Positions 1-7,730 of a stretch of DNA of 16,321 nucleotides are shown one piece after another. The position numbers and the translations under genes are program-made. This stretch comes from Chloroflexota bacterium (lineage in GTDB: Bacteria > Chloroflexota > Anaerolineae > Anaerolineales > UBA4823). The notes below the pieces were generated by a model. The model did not search any database, had not been told where the DNA came from, and was given only the letters and a program-made list of their open reading frames with translations. The DNA lies in assembly GCA_012798185.1 (NCBI GenBank), contig JAAZNS010000082.1, forward strand, positions 1 through 16,321. Reading direction: 5' to 3'. Within the stretch, counting starts at the first letter, position 1; each line of letters opens with the position of its first letter.

Positions 1-1711
1 CATTGTGCATAATGAGATCGAAACCTTGCTCAATGGAACCAGGATCAGCCAGGTTCAGTAATACACCGCCAACATCGGATTTATGGGGAATATCTGGGGA
101 ATCGACCTTTAGTGCGACCGGGTAACCCAATTTTTCGGCAAGCTCAACAGCTTCTTGCGCATTTTTCGCCAGGCGGACTGGCAGCGCAGGTATGCGATAC
201 GCATCTAAAATTTGAAAAGCAATATCTTGGGGTATTATTGAGCCTTCACAAGAGGGATTTTTCTGGCAGTTTTCGATAAGGGTATGAACGGTTTGGCGAT
301 CGACGTCTTTAAAAGTAATGGGAGGGGTTTGCTCACGATTTAAAAACTCGGCCCGCTGCGCCAGAATTGCTAATGCAGAAGCAGCCCGTTCGGGGAAACG
401 GTATTCGGGGATGTGCGAAGCGCGAAAATGCTCAATTGCCTCCTGGATCATGCGGTCCCCCATTAAGGCGATCACAACTGGTTTTTTAGAAACATGAATT
501 ACCGGGATCAGCGCCCGAGCCACAGCGCCAGCCGAATCCATGGGTGGTGGAGGCAGGATGACCATGACGCCATCGACATTGCGATCATCGATCAACACGC
601 GCAAACATTCGGCATATTGCTCAACGGTGGCAGATGCCAGCATATCGACTGGGTTTTGTAAACTGGCAGCAGGTGGTAGAAGCTGGGAAAGCTTTGAACG
701 GGTTTCGGGGGTAAGCTCTGCCAGATGAAGATCATTGGCTTCCAAAGCATCGGCAGCGGTAACACCTGGACCGCCAGCGTTGGTAAGGACAGCCATAGCG
801 CGCCCTTTAGGCGTGGGACACCATGCCAGCGCTCTCGCCCAATCGAACATTTCCTCGCTGGTTTCAGCGCGGATCACCCCAGCCCGTCTGAAAGCAGCAT
901 TATAAGCATTTTCCTGTCCAGCCAGCGCGCCGGTATGTGAGGCAGCCGCGCGCTGCCCGCTGCTATATCTGCCGACTTTGAGTGCTATTACGGGTTTTTG
1001 CAGCGCGGTGCGGTTAGCTTCTTCTACAAAACGGCGTCCATTGCTGACGCTTTCCAGGTAGAGGGTGATCACGCGGGTAAATGGATCGGCGACGGTGGGT
1101 GCCAGCACGTCGGTCTCGCTGACATCGCTTTGGTTACCCAGGCTGATCAGGCGTGAAAGCCCAAAGCCCTGCCCGCGCGCCCAATCGATGACCGCCGCGC
1201 ATATGGCACCGGAGTGGGATATAAAAGCCACATCGCCGGGCGGAGGGCCGGGCGGAGGCAGGAAGGTTGTATCCAGCGGCAGGTGGGTATCCAATAAGCC
1301 GATGCAGTTGGGACCAATCAGGCGCATGCCATAACGCTGAGCGATAGCCAGGCATTCGGCTTCCAAGGCGGCGCCTTCTGGACCTGTCTCCCGAAAACCG
1401 CCTGAGCATAAGATCACTGCCCGCAAGCCGCGCCGGGCGCACTGCAGCAAGGCATCAGGAACTGCAGGGGCAGGAATTAATATCACTGCCAGATCGAGCG
1501 GATTGGGCACTTCCTGGATGTAAGCATAAACCGGGCGGTTAAAGAGTTCACCACCCCTGGGGTTGACGAAGTAAATTGCCCCCTGATAATTGCTTTCCAC
1601 CAGGTTGCGCGCCAGCCCGTAACCCAGCTTTACTGGATCATGGGATGCACCAATGACCGCCACGCCTTTAGGCGAGAAAAAGGGAAGGAGGGTATGCGGA
1701 GGAAAAGCCAT
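1..1711 (-). CDS. ADP-forming acetyl/acyl-CoA synthetase (NDP-forming), 3' end outside window
   Basis: Reading the minus strand from ATG at 1711 gives an open frame of 570 codons to the left edge, so the C-terminus is missing (family members are about 700 residues). The enzyme interconverts acyl-CoA + ADP + Pi and acid + ATP + CoA, usually for ATP formation in anaerobic fermentation. An N-terminal CoA-binding Rossmann domain is visible (GVAVIGAS, residues 16-23), followed by a succinyl-CoA-ligase-like part with IGPNCIG at 132-138 and SHSGA at 165-169. SHTGALAG at 258-265 carries the histidine (His259) expected to be phosphorylated in this family. The ATP-grasp domain begins near residue 500 (LGYPVALKVDSPDIPHKSD) and is cut by the edge. 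A TAA lies in frame 10 codons upstream of the start, so ATG 1711 is the first possible start; its ribosome binding site is poor. Substrate range cannot be told from sequence. It is divergent from the SorC regulator and probably unrelated to that cassette. Confidence 0.9.
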   Translation of the reverse strand, partial: MAFPPHTLLPFFSPKGVAVIGASHDPVKLGYGLARNLVESNYQGAIYFVNPRGGELFNRPVYAYIQEVPNPLDLAVILIPAPAVPDALLQCARRGLRAVILCSGGFRETGPEGAALEAECLAIAQRYGMRLIGPNCIGLLDTHLPLDTTFLPPPGPPPGDVAFISHSGAICAAVIDWARGQGFGLSRLISLGNQSDVSETDVLAPTVADPFTRVITLYLESVSNGRRFVEEANRTALQKPVIALKVGRYSSGQRAAASHTGALAGQENAYNAAFRRAGVIRAETSEEMFDWARALAWCPTPKGRAMAVLTNAGGPGVTAADALEANDLHLAELTPETRSKLSQLLPPAASLQNPVDMLASATVEQYAECLRVLIDDRNVDGVMVILPPPPMDSAGAVARALIPVIHVSKKPVVIALMGDRMIQEAIEHFRASHIPEYRFPERAASALAILAQRAEFLNREQTPPITFKDVDRQTVHTLIENCQKNPSCEGSIIPQDIAFQILDAYRIPALPVRLAKNAQEAVELAEKLGYPVALKVDSPDIPHKSDVGGVLLNLADPGSIEQGFDLIMHN

Positions 1712-1756
1712 AAGATTGGAGTTCTCAGCTTTCTGATATTAAGAATTGGTAAAGCA

Positions 1757-1791
1757 TGAGCAGTGAAAGGTGAATGGTGAATGGTGAGAGA
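1757..1791. repeat. Degenerate heptamer tandem repeat, five units
   Basis: Five consecutive 7-base units, each starting TGA and mostly ending in G (TGAGCAG, TGAAAGG, then TGAATGG twice, then TGAGAGA), lie in the leader of the acyl-CoA synthetase gene. The same 7-base periodicity with a TGA/GTG-rich unit occurs again at 12974-13037. It resembles short tandemly repeated heptamers known from cyanobacterial genomes; function unknown. The open frame across it (1739-1951, minus) is biased by the repeat and is not called as a gene. Confidence 0.6.
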
Positions 1792-1792
1792 A

Positions 1793-1798
1793 ATTATA
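1793..1798 (-). promoter_or_regulatory. Possible -10 box for the acyl-CoA synthetase gene
   Basis: A perfect TATAAT is read on the minus strand about 80 bases upstream of the synthetase start, immediately beside the heptamer repeat. No good -35 is at 16-18 bases; the nearest TTG-type element (TTGCCC, 1819-1824) is 20 bases away. If used, the transcript leader would contain the heptamer repeat. Confidence 0.3.
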
Positions 1799-1811
1799 CA
1801 TGAATGTCGTC

Positions 1812-1836
1812 ATTCTTGGGGCAAGCCTGCAGGAAT
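1812..1836. repeat. Small imperfect inverted repeat
   Basis: ATTCTTG (1812-1818) faces CAGGAAT (1830-1836) with one G-T pair, and inner GGC/GCC arms lie between them. It resembles the short 'GTCATTCCTG...CAGGAAT' intergenic palindromes common in many bacterial genomes. It could be a degenerate copy of such an element or chance; no T-tract follows on either strand. Confidence 0.3.
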
Positions 1837-1938
1837 AGCGATGGATTTCGGATGGGATGAATTCAAAAAGTTGAAAATCATATGCCAAATATTCTGGTGA
1901 TAATGACAAGACTTGCCAATGGATTGCCCTCCTGTCTA

Positions 1939-1967
1939 TTGACAGAATCACTGAAATGCGATAGCAT
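1939..1967 (+). promoter_or_regulatory. Sigma70-type promoter of the SorC regulator gene
   Basis: A perfect -35 TTGACA (1939-1944) is followed after exactly 17 bases by TAGCAT (1962-1967), which matches TATAAT at the four most conserved positions. The predicted transcription start is near 1974, just at the edge of the inverted half-sites described next. It is the best-formed promoter in the window. Confidence 0.6.
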
Positions 1968-1974
1968 TAACATA

Positions 1975-1999
1975 TGCTCAAATAATGAGCAAATGCTCA
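1975..1999. promoter_or_regulatory. Probable autoregulatory operator (TGCTCA/TGAGCA half-sites)
   Basis: Three hexamer half-sites alternate in orientation: TGCTCA (1975-1980), TGAGCA (1986-1991) and TGCTCA (1994-1999), with spacers of 5 and 2 bases. They sit at about +1 to +25 of the predicted transcript, a position suited to repression. SorC-family regulators bind repeated or inverted hexamer sites near their own promoters, so autoregulation is a reasonable inference. No copy of the motif was found in the 2975-3252 gap before the transporter. Confidence 0.5.
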
Positions 2000-2008
2000 A
2001 GCCCTATT

Positions 2009-2974
2009 ATGGATAATATTAAACTGCTTACCAAAATCGCCACCCTCTATTACAAAGGGGGTTTGAACCAGCAGGAAATTGCTGATCGTTTAGGGCTCTC
2101 TCGCCAGACAACCGGTAGAGCCTTAAAACGTGCCCTTGATTTGGGCATCGTAGTTATCAATATCCAATCCAACCTGGAATACTCCGCTGAGCTTGAATAC
2201 AAACTGGAAAGTATCTTTGGCTTATCTGAAGTTATTGTGGTGACACCACCTGCTGACAGCGAAGAGGCTGTGAAAGAAGCCTTGGGTAACGCTGGGGCAG
2301 CTTTCTTGGAACGCCGTGTGCAGCCCAATGACATCATTGGCATTTCCTGGAGCAGCACCGTTCTGCAATGTGCCATGCAGCTGCAGAAGACCAACCCGCG
2401 CAATGTGACCGTTGTGCAATTGAATGGCAGCATGGACCGCACCTCTTATTCCACCCGGGCGGAATTTATCGTCGAACGGATTGCCCAGGCTTTCGAGGGC
2501 AAGACTCTGGGGTTGCTGACACCCATGCTGGTCGATGACCGTTCGATTAAAACTAGTTTATTGCGTGATTCCAAGATTGCTGCTACATTGCAGCTCGCCA
2601 ACGATGCGCAACTGGCGTTATTTGGCGTGGGGAATGTTTCTGAACAATCCTCGCTTTATAAAACCGGATATTTAGATGCGGTCATGCTCGAAAAGCTGAA
2701 AAAATCCGGTGCGGTAGGCGAAATTTGCGGCAGGTTTTATAACCGCCAGGGAAAAATCTGCCTGCCCGAGATGGATGAACGAACCATTGCTATCGAATTA
2801 AATGACTTAAAAAATAAACGCGTTTCAGCCGCTATTGCTGCTGGATTGAATAAGGTTGAAGCAATCTTGGGAATGCTGCGGGGCGGATTTTGTAATGTGC
2901 TGATCACCAGCGAGGAGACTGCCACAGCATTATTGGCTCAATCCAATCATTTTCCTACACCAACGAAAACCTAA
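2009..2974 (+). CDS. SorC-family (sugar-binding) transcriptional regulator
   Basis: A DNA-binding repressor or activator of the SorC family, 321 residues from ATG 2009. The N-terminal helix-turn-helix reads LNQQEIADRLGLSRQTTGRA and covers residues 19-38. The rest is the sugar-isomerase-like effector-binding domain: GISWSSTV and ALFGVGNV match the ligand-site loops, and SGAVGEICGRFYNRQG is a family hallmark near the C-terminus. Members sense sugars, polyols or their phosphates and usually control the adjacent catabolic genes. The open frame also allows ATG 1985 (eight residues longer). I prefer 2009 because MDNIKLLTKIATLYY matches the usual family N-terminus and leaves the half-site cluster in the leader; neither start has a Shine-Dalgarno sequence. 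It lies directly upstream of, and in the same direction as, the ABC importer it probably controls. Effector not predictable. Confidence 0.9.
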   Translation: MDNIKLLTKIATLYYKGGLNQQEIADRLGLSRQTTGRALKRALDLGIVVINIQSNLEYSAELEYKLESIFGLSEVIVVTPPADSEEAVKEALGNAGAAFLERRVQPNDIIGISWSSTVLQCAMQLQKTNPRNVTVVQLNGSMDRTSYSTRAEFIVERIAQAFEGKTLGLLTPMLVDDRSIKTSLLRDSKIAATLQLANDAQLALFGVGNVSEQSSLYKTGYLDAVMLEKLKKSGAVGEICGRFYNRQGKICLPEMDERTIAIELNDLKNKRVSAAIAAGLNKVEAILGMLRGGFCNVLITSEETATALLAQSNHFPTPTKT

Positions 2975-3252
2975 AATTTCTCCAGGATATATGGTTAGGT
3001 TAATTAGAAAATCGGAAAGTATTGAAATAAGTCATATTACTCTAAGGAATATCGGAACACTTTGATGATTAATAATGGGAAAACTGATCCCTGGTAACTT
3101 TAATAATTAGTGTTGTTAATCGCTCCTCACCGGGAATGATCGAGAAAAGATATTGATTCGGTTCAAATTACGGAGGTGAAACTACCATCAAATCATAATG
3201 TTTACGACCAATCGAATTATGTTTGTCATTTCATCTCTTAATAAGGAGTCCG
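2975..3252 (+). other. AT-rich intergenic region upstream of the binding-protein gene
   Basis: This 278-base gap between regulator and transporter presumably holds the transporter promoter, but I see no convincing -35/-10 pair, no TGAGCA/TGCTCA site and no terminator hairpin after the regulator. A near-perfect Shine-Dalgarno (GGAGGTGA, 3172-3179) occurs with no ATG at the right distance. A GTG inside it opens a 21-codon frame ending at 3241, just before the real ribosome binding site. Confidence 0.4.
3243..3248 (+). promoter_or_regulatory. Ribosome binding site that fixes the binding-protein start
   Basis: AAGGAG lies 4 bases before ATG 3253 and 7 bases before ATG 3256. It rules out the in-frame TTG at 3223, which would place the site inside the coding sequence. 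Confidence 0.8.
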
Positions 3253-5367
3253 ATGATGTACAGAAAACTTACGCCGCTACTTTTACTAATATTAGTTTTA
3301 TCCCTCATGCTAAGCGCATGCCAGCCTTCGACCCCTGCCATTCCGATGGAAACAGCCACCGAAGAGCCAGTGGTTGAAGCGACTGAAGAGCCGGTTGCCG
3401 AGGCAACCGAGGAACCGGCTGCTACCGAAGCGCCGACCGAGATGGCAGGCTGCCCGCCTTCCACGGTGGCAGATCCCATGGGGATTAGCGGAGCTTTTCC
3501 GCAGCAATTTGAGCTGGCAGAATTTGAAGAAGCTGCCGGGTGTGAACTGACATTTACCGATAACCCGATGTTTGCAGCAGATGTAGCGGCTGGAAAATTG
3601 CCGCCGGTAGAGGAGCGGTTACCCGCAGAACCGCTGGTAGTGCAACCCTATAATGAAATCGGTAAGTATGGCGGTACGCTGCGCGGCATTTCTCTTGCCC
3701 CAAGCTCTGGCACTACTGAATTTTTTAGCTTCCGCATGGCTACTCTGGTACGCATGGAAGATGATCTTCACACTATTGTGCCCAATGTTGCTAAATCGTG
3801 GGATGTCAATGACGACTATACTGAATGGACTTTCACACTGCGCAAGGGACATAAGTGGTCGGATGGCGAACCATTTACCACCGAAGATATCGAATTTTGG
3901 TGGAATGATTACATCATGAACCCAGAGTTGAATCCCAGCGTGCCCAGTAACTGGCAGGCTGGCGGTGAACCAGCTAAGTTTACCAAGGTCGACGATGTCA
4001 CTTTTAAATTCACCTTTGCTAAACCTTACCCTGGCTTGTTGACATACCTCTCGATTACTCCCAATAATCCCTGGGCGCCAAAGCACGCGGTGACAAAGTA
4101 CCACATTGCTTACAACCCCGATGCCAATAAACTGGCAGAAGAAGCGGGATTCAAGACCTGGGTGGAAAACTTCGGTACTTATTTCAATAAATGGCCCGAC
4201 CTGATGGACAAGCCCGAAGTTCCCACTCTGGACAGCCATATGCTGGTGGAAGTTCCCACCACCGAACAGCGCATCCGCGTTGCCAACCCCTATTACTTCA
4301 AAGTCGATACCGCTGGTCAACAACTACCCTACATCGATACCCACTTAGAATCCTTCATCAAGGATAAAGAGCTGATCAACCTGAAGATTATCAATGGTGA
4401 AGTGGATATGAAGGCGCAAAGCCTGGATATGGCAAGCTACCCGGTTTACAAGGAAAATGAAGCTCAAGGTAATTACACGGTACAGCTGCCTCCAGGTTTT
4501 GGCGGCATGATCTATGCTTTCAATGTCACTTCTCCCGATCTGGTGCTGCGCCAGATTTTCCAGGATGTACGCTTTAAACAAGCTATGTCCTTAGCGATCA
4601 ACCGTGAAGAGATCAACGAATTGTTATATTTTGGGTTGGCTAAGCCATCGCAAGCCATTCCCAGCCCCAAGACCAGTTTTGTCACCGAAGAAATGAGCCA
4701 ATATATGGCGGAATACGACCCAGATAAAGCCAATGCCTTACTCGATGAAATGGGTTTGACCAAAGGTAATGATGGTTTCCGCTTAAGACCGGATGGAAAA
4801 CCGCTGGTTATCCTCATGGAATATGCTCAACAAGCTGAAAACGTTAAAAATAACGAGCTGGTGAAAGATTATTGGGAAAAAGTGGGCGTGAAAGTGGAAT
4901 TGAAAGAGGTAACAACGGAAGCATTGCGCGCCGATTCTGCGACTAATAATTTAGATATTGGTGTTTGGTCATACACGTTTTACCATGAGGCTTCCATGAT
5001 TGGCAATCCGCGCCGGCTTATTCCGCCATGGGGTGATGGTTCCATGATGATGGCTGGTTTACCCTGGGCTCAATGGTATGCCAGCGGCGGCACCGAGGGC
5101 GAGGAACCGCCTGAACAAATAAAGCAACTCTATGAACTTACTGAGCAATGGAAAATCGCTTTACCGGGTTCCGATGAATATATCCGATTGGGTCAGGAGA
5201 TGATGAAAATCAACCTGGAGAATCTTTACCTGATCGGGACAGTCATCGATATCCCTGGTCCAACCGTGGTTTCGAATGCTTTAGGAAATGTACCGCAGTT
5301 CACCGTACAGTCATCCGATTACAGCCGGACAGTTCCATTCCGCGTCGATCAATGGTTCTTTAAATAA
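3253..5367 (+). CDS. ABC transporter substrate-binding lipoprotein, family 5 (oligopeptide/oligosaccharide type)
   Basis: A surface lipoprotein of 704 residues that would capture substrate for the importer encoded next. A basic start and hydrophobic stretch lead to the lipobox LSAC with the acylated cysteine at residue 23. A flexible Thr/Glu/Pro linker follows (about 24-65) with ATEEP three times. Next comes a segment seen in one subfamily of these proteins (LPPVEERLPAEPLVV, then IGKYGGT near 137-142). The main SBP_bac_5 domain fills the remainder. The hydrophobic, Trp-rich motifs (NVAKSWDVNDDYTEWTFTLRKG and SDGEPFTTEDIEFWW) are typical. Members of this large-size family bind peptides, nickel or oligosaccharides (as in Thermotoga and rhizobia). 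Given the SorC neighbour, a sugar-like ligand is my guess, not a sequence result. Start chosen from AAGGAG at 3243; ATG 3256 is equally possible. Confidence 0.92.
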   Translation: MMYRKLTPLLLLILVLSLMLSACQPSTPAIPMETATEEPVVEATEEPVAEATEEPAATEAPTEMAGCPPSTVADPMGISGAFPQQFELAEFEEAAGCELTFTDNPMFAADVAAGKLPPVEERLPAEPLVVQPYNEIGKYGGTLRGISLAPSSGTTEFFSFRMATLVRMEDDLHTIVPNVAKSWDVNDDYTEWTFTLRKGHKWSDGEPFTTEDIEFWWNDYIMNPELNPSVPSNWQAGGEPAKFTKVDDVTFKFTFAKPYPGLLTYLSITPNNPWAPKHAVTKYHIAYNPDANKLAEEAGFKTWVENFGTYFNKWPDLMDKPEVPTLDSHMLVEVPTTEQRIRVANPYYFKVDTAGQQLPYIDTHLESFIKDKELINLKIINGEVDMKAQSLDMASYPVYKENEAQGNYTVQLPPGFGGMIYAFNVTSPDLVLRQIFQDVRFKQAMSLAINREEINELLYFGLAKPSQAIPSPKTSFVTEEMSQYMAEYDPDKANALLDEMGLTKGNDGFRLRPDGKPLVILMEYAQQAENVKNNELVKDYWEKVGVKVELKEVTTEALRADSATNNLDIGVWSYTFYHEASMIGNPRRLIPPWGDGSMMMAGLPWAQWYASGGTEGEEPPEQIKQLYELTEQWKIALPGSDEYIRLGQEMMKINLENLYLIGTVIDIPGPTVVSNALGNVPQFTVQSSDYSRTVPFRVDQWFFK

Positions 5368-5439
5368 TTCGAATAAGTTTAGCCGCGAAGAATCGATGGT
5401 CCATTACATTTACATTTCAATTGAATCTTCGCCTCACTC

Positions 5440-5475
5440 TTGGGGGGATTTCCCTGGTTTGGGGAAGTCCCCCAA
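5440..5475 (+). terminator. Strong hairpin between binding-protein and permease genes
   Basis: TTGGGGG (5440-5446) pairs with CCCCCAA (5469-5475), and TTTCCC (5449-5454) pairs with GGGGAA (5461-5466). One G-T pair and one mismatch lie between them, with a 6-base loop. There is no T-run after it, so it is not a classic intrinsic terminator. It may protect the upstream mRNA from 3' decay or attenuate read-through, giving more binding protein than permease. Confidence 0.6.
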
Positions 5476-5541
5476 ATGAATATCATTATGGTTGATGGCA
5501 AGGCACAAATTTAGCCTTTCCATCGACCAATCCCCTGCACG

Positions 5542-5547
5542 TATAAT
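5542..5547 (+). promoter_or_regulatory. Possible internal promoter -10 box before the permeases
   Basis: A perfect TATAAT lies 33 bases before the first permease start and downstream of the hairpin. No good -35 is seen at 16-18 bases (TTCCAT at 18). A start near 5554 would give a leader of about 26 bases. Confidence 0.35.
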
Positions 5548-5579
5548 ATGGTTATGTTATCAAAAGCTGATTAAGCCTC

Positions 5580-6575
5580 ATGATTAAACATCTCCTGGGA
5601 CGTATTATTTCCATGCTTGTCACTTTAGTGCTGACGTCGGTGGTTGTATTTATCATCATCCAACTTCCTCCCGGCGATTATGCTGAACGTTATGCCTATA
5701 AGCTCGAAGAGGCAGGCACAGCCGTGAGCGCAGCCGACCGGCAAGCTTTACGTGCTTATTTTGGAATAGACCGCCCGCTTCATGAACAATATATTACCTG
5801 GTTTACCAACATCATTTTACATGGTGATTTTGGCGTTTCTTTTGAATACCGTCGTCCGGTGATGGATGTGATTGGCGAACGGTTGGGATTGACCACCATT
5901 TTGGTATTTATTACCCTCATTCTCACGTATGGACTTGCCATTCCTTTGGGCATTTATTCTGCCATTAAGCAATATTCTGTGGCGGATTATTTCTTTTCAG
6001 TTGTGGCATATTTGGGATTAGCCATTCCGAACTTTTTACTGGCTTTAGTATTGTTATATATCAATGTAACCTATTTAGGTGCAAGTGTGGGAGGGTTGTT
6101 CTCTGCAGAGTTTGTCCGGGCGCCCTGGAGTGTTGCCCGCTTTATGGACCTGCTGGCACATTTATGGGTGCCAGCTATTATCCTCGGATTGGCTGGTACA
6201 GGGCTTCAGATGCGTACCATGCGCGCCTTGATGCTGGACGAACAAAATAAGCTGTATGTAATTGCAGCGCGGGCGCGCGGTTTGTCTGAGCAAAAACTTA
6301 TCTTAAAATACCCAGCGCGTGTTTCGATTAACCCGATTATCAGCACGATCGGCTGGGAACTTTCGCGGGTCATTTCAGGAGCGCCTTTTGTATCTGTCGT
6401 ATTAGCGCTGCCAGATACTGGTCCTCTATATTTGGATGCCTTGCTCGATCAGGATATGTATCTTGCGGGCTCGATGCTTTTTTTGATGACTGCTTTAACA
6501 CTCATCGGCACGTTGATTTCTGATCTTTTACTGGCAATGCTGGATCCCCGCATTCGAGGAGGAAGCAGGCATTGA
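5580..6575 (+). CDS. ABC transporter permease, DppB/OppB type
   Basis: Inner-membrane permease subunit of the importer, 331 residues, the usual family size. The first transmembrane helix is at about 5-27 (LLGRIISMLVTLVLTSVVVF). The periplasmic segment with RQALRAYFGIDRPLHEQY is typical of DppB proteins and is followed by further membrane helices. The cytoplasmic EAA loop begins near residue 229 (AARARGLSEQKLILKYPARV), the contact for the ATPase subunits. There is no obvious Shine-Dalgarno before ATG 5580. The stop TGA overlaps the start of the next gene by one base, so the two permeases are translationally coupled. Confidence 0.92.
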   Translation: MIKHLLGRIISMLVTLVLTSVVVFIIIQLPPGDYAERYAYKLEEAGTAVSAADRQALRAYFGIDRPLHEQYITWFTNIILHGDFGVSFEYRRPVMDVIGERLGLTTILVFITLILTYGLAIPLGIYSAIKQYSVADYFFSVVAYLGLAIPNFLLALVLLYINVTYLGASVGGLFSAEFVRAPWSVARFMDLLAHLWVPAIILGLAGTGLQMRTMRALMLDEQNKLYVIAARARGLSEQKLILKYPARVSINPIISTIGWELSRVISGAPFVSVVLALPDTGPLYLDALLDQDMYLAGSMLFLMTALTLIGTLISDLLLAMLDPRIRGGSRH

Positions 6576-7720
6576 TGGCGATCCAAAAGCTGGCAAATTT
6601 ATTCCAGCGCTTGAAAGGTCATAAAAAGCAGGAGGAAAACACCTACTTTGTTGCCACACAGTTCCAGTTGATGTGGTGGAAATTCCGCAAACATCATATG
6701 GCAGTGATCGGAATGAGCGTATTAGGTATATTGCTGGTTTTAGGGATTTTGGCGGAATTTATTTCACCAAACACACCTTTCACTCGTGATAATAAATATA
6801 TCATTGGTCCTCCCCAGCTCCTTCACTGGATTGATCCACAGGGAAAAATCCATTTGCGGCCGTTTGTTTACCAAGCTGTTGGCACTCGTAATCCGGTCAC
6901 TTTTCGCATGACATATAAGGAAGACCGGGAGAAGATTATCCCGGTGCAATTCTTTGTTCACGGCGACCCATATGAATGGTGGGGAATATGGAAAACAGAT
7001 ATCCATCTTTTTGGATTGGCTGAAGGCAACGTTCATTTCTTGGGAACCGACGAGCTTGGACGCGATTTATTTACCCGCATCATCTATGGTACTCGCATTT
7101 CGCTTTCGATTGGTGTGATTGGCGTCTTGCTTTCGTTTGTCCTTGGCTTATTACTTGGCGGCATTTCTGGATATGCTGGTGGATGGGTAGATAACCTGAT
7201 CCAGCGCTTTACTGAGTTTATCCGTTCGATCCCTTCCCTGCCGTTATGGATGGCTTTATCTGCTTCGCTCCCTAAAGAATGGTCGGGGCTACAGGTATAT
7301 TTAGCGATTACCGTAATCCTGGGGTTTCTGGGCTGGACCTCGCTCGCCCGGCGGGTGCGTAGTATGCTGCTTTCCCTGCGTGAAGAGGATTATGTCATGG
7401 CGGCGCGTATCGCCGGGTGTAGCGATGGCCGGATTATCACACGGCATATGCTGCCTTCCTTTTTGAGTTATCTGATTATCGATATCACGGTAGCATTCCC
7501 CAACATGATATTAGCTGAAACCGCGCTGAGTTTTATTGGGCTGGGTTTGCGTCCGCCGATTGTCAGCTGGGGTGTATTATTACAATCAGGACAAAATATC
7601 CGGGCGATTTCCATGACTCCCTGGTTATTGGCGCCGGTTATATTTATTGTCTTGGCTGTGCTGGCATTTAGTTTTGTGGGCGATGGATTGCGTGATGCAG
7701 CCGATCCCTATTCCAGATGA
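6575..7720 (+). CDS. ABC transporter permease, DppC/OppC type, with enlarged periplasmic loop
   Basis: Second permease subunit, 381 residues, longer than the usual ~300 of DppC. Start ATG 6575 is preceded by GGAGGAAG about 9 bases upstream, so the in-frame TTG at 6572 is unlikely. A cytoplasmic N-terminus leads to helix 1 (HMAVIGMSVLGILLVLGILA, about 40-60). A long insert of about 100 residues (PQLLHWIDPQGKIHLRPF onward) then reaches the family hallmark HFLGTDELGRDLFTRIIYG. Further helices follow, with the EAA loop near 275-300 (MAARIAGCSDGRIITRHMLP) and the ending SFVGDGLRDAADPYSR typical of DppC. Similar inserts occur in permeases paired with the large IGKYGG-type binding proteins, which fits the gene upstream. 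Confidence 0.92.
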   Translation: MAIQKLANLFQRLKGHKKQEENTYFVATQFQLMWWKFRKHHMAVIGMSVLGILLVLGILAEFISPNTPFTRDNKYIIGPPQLLHWIDPQGKIHLRPFVYQAVGTRNPVTFRMTYKEDREKIIPVQFFVHGDPYEWWGIWKTDIHLFGLAEGNVHFLGTDELGRDLFTRIIYGTRISLSIGVIGVLLSFVLGLLLGGISGYAGGWVDNLIQRFTEFIRSIPSLPLWMALSASLPKEWSGLQVYLAITVILGFLGWTSLARRVRSMLLSLREEDYVMAARIAGCSDGRIITRHMLPSFLSYLIIDITVAFPNMILAETALSFIGLGLRPPIVSWGVLLQSGQNIRAISMTPWLLAPVIFIVLAVLAFSFVGDGLRDAADPYSR

Positions 7721-7730
7721 GGACATTCTT

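Noticed and set aside
540..1442. Several plus- and minus-strand frames of 62-102 codons within 1-1711
   Set aside because: They are alternative-frame shadows of the acyl-CoA synthetase, whose frame is open throughout and has clear family motifs.
1739..1951. 70-codon minus-strand frame in the divergent intergenic region
   Set aside because: It overlaps the heptamer repeat, has no recognisable domain and no ribosome binding site, and its composition follows the repeat.
3153..3166. TTGA-N6-TCAA inverted repeat before the binding-protein gene as a SorC operator
   Set aside because: Only four-base arms, single copy and unrelated to the TGAGCA half-sites at the regulator promoter; expected by chance in AT-rich DNA.
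3361..3441. Repeats in the binding-protein gene as a tandem DNA repeat or CRISPR-like element
   Set aside because: The repeats keep the reading frame and encode a Thr/Glu/Pro lipoprotein linker; codons vary between copies, so it is a protein-level repeat.
3619..4323. 234-codon minus-strand frame
   Set aside because: It lies wholly antisense to the binding-protein gene and shows no domain; the sense frame has complete family motifs.
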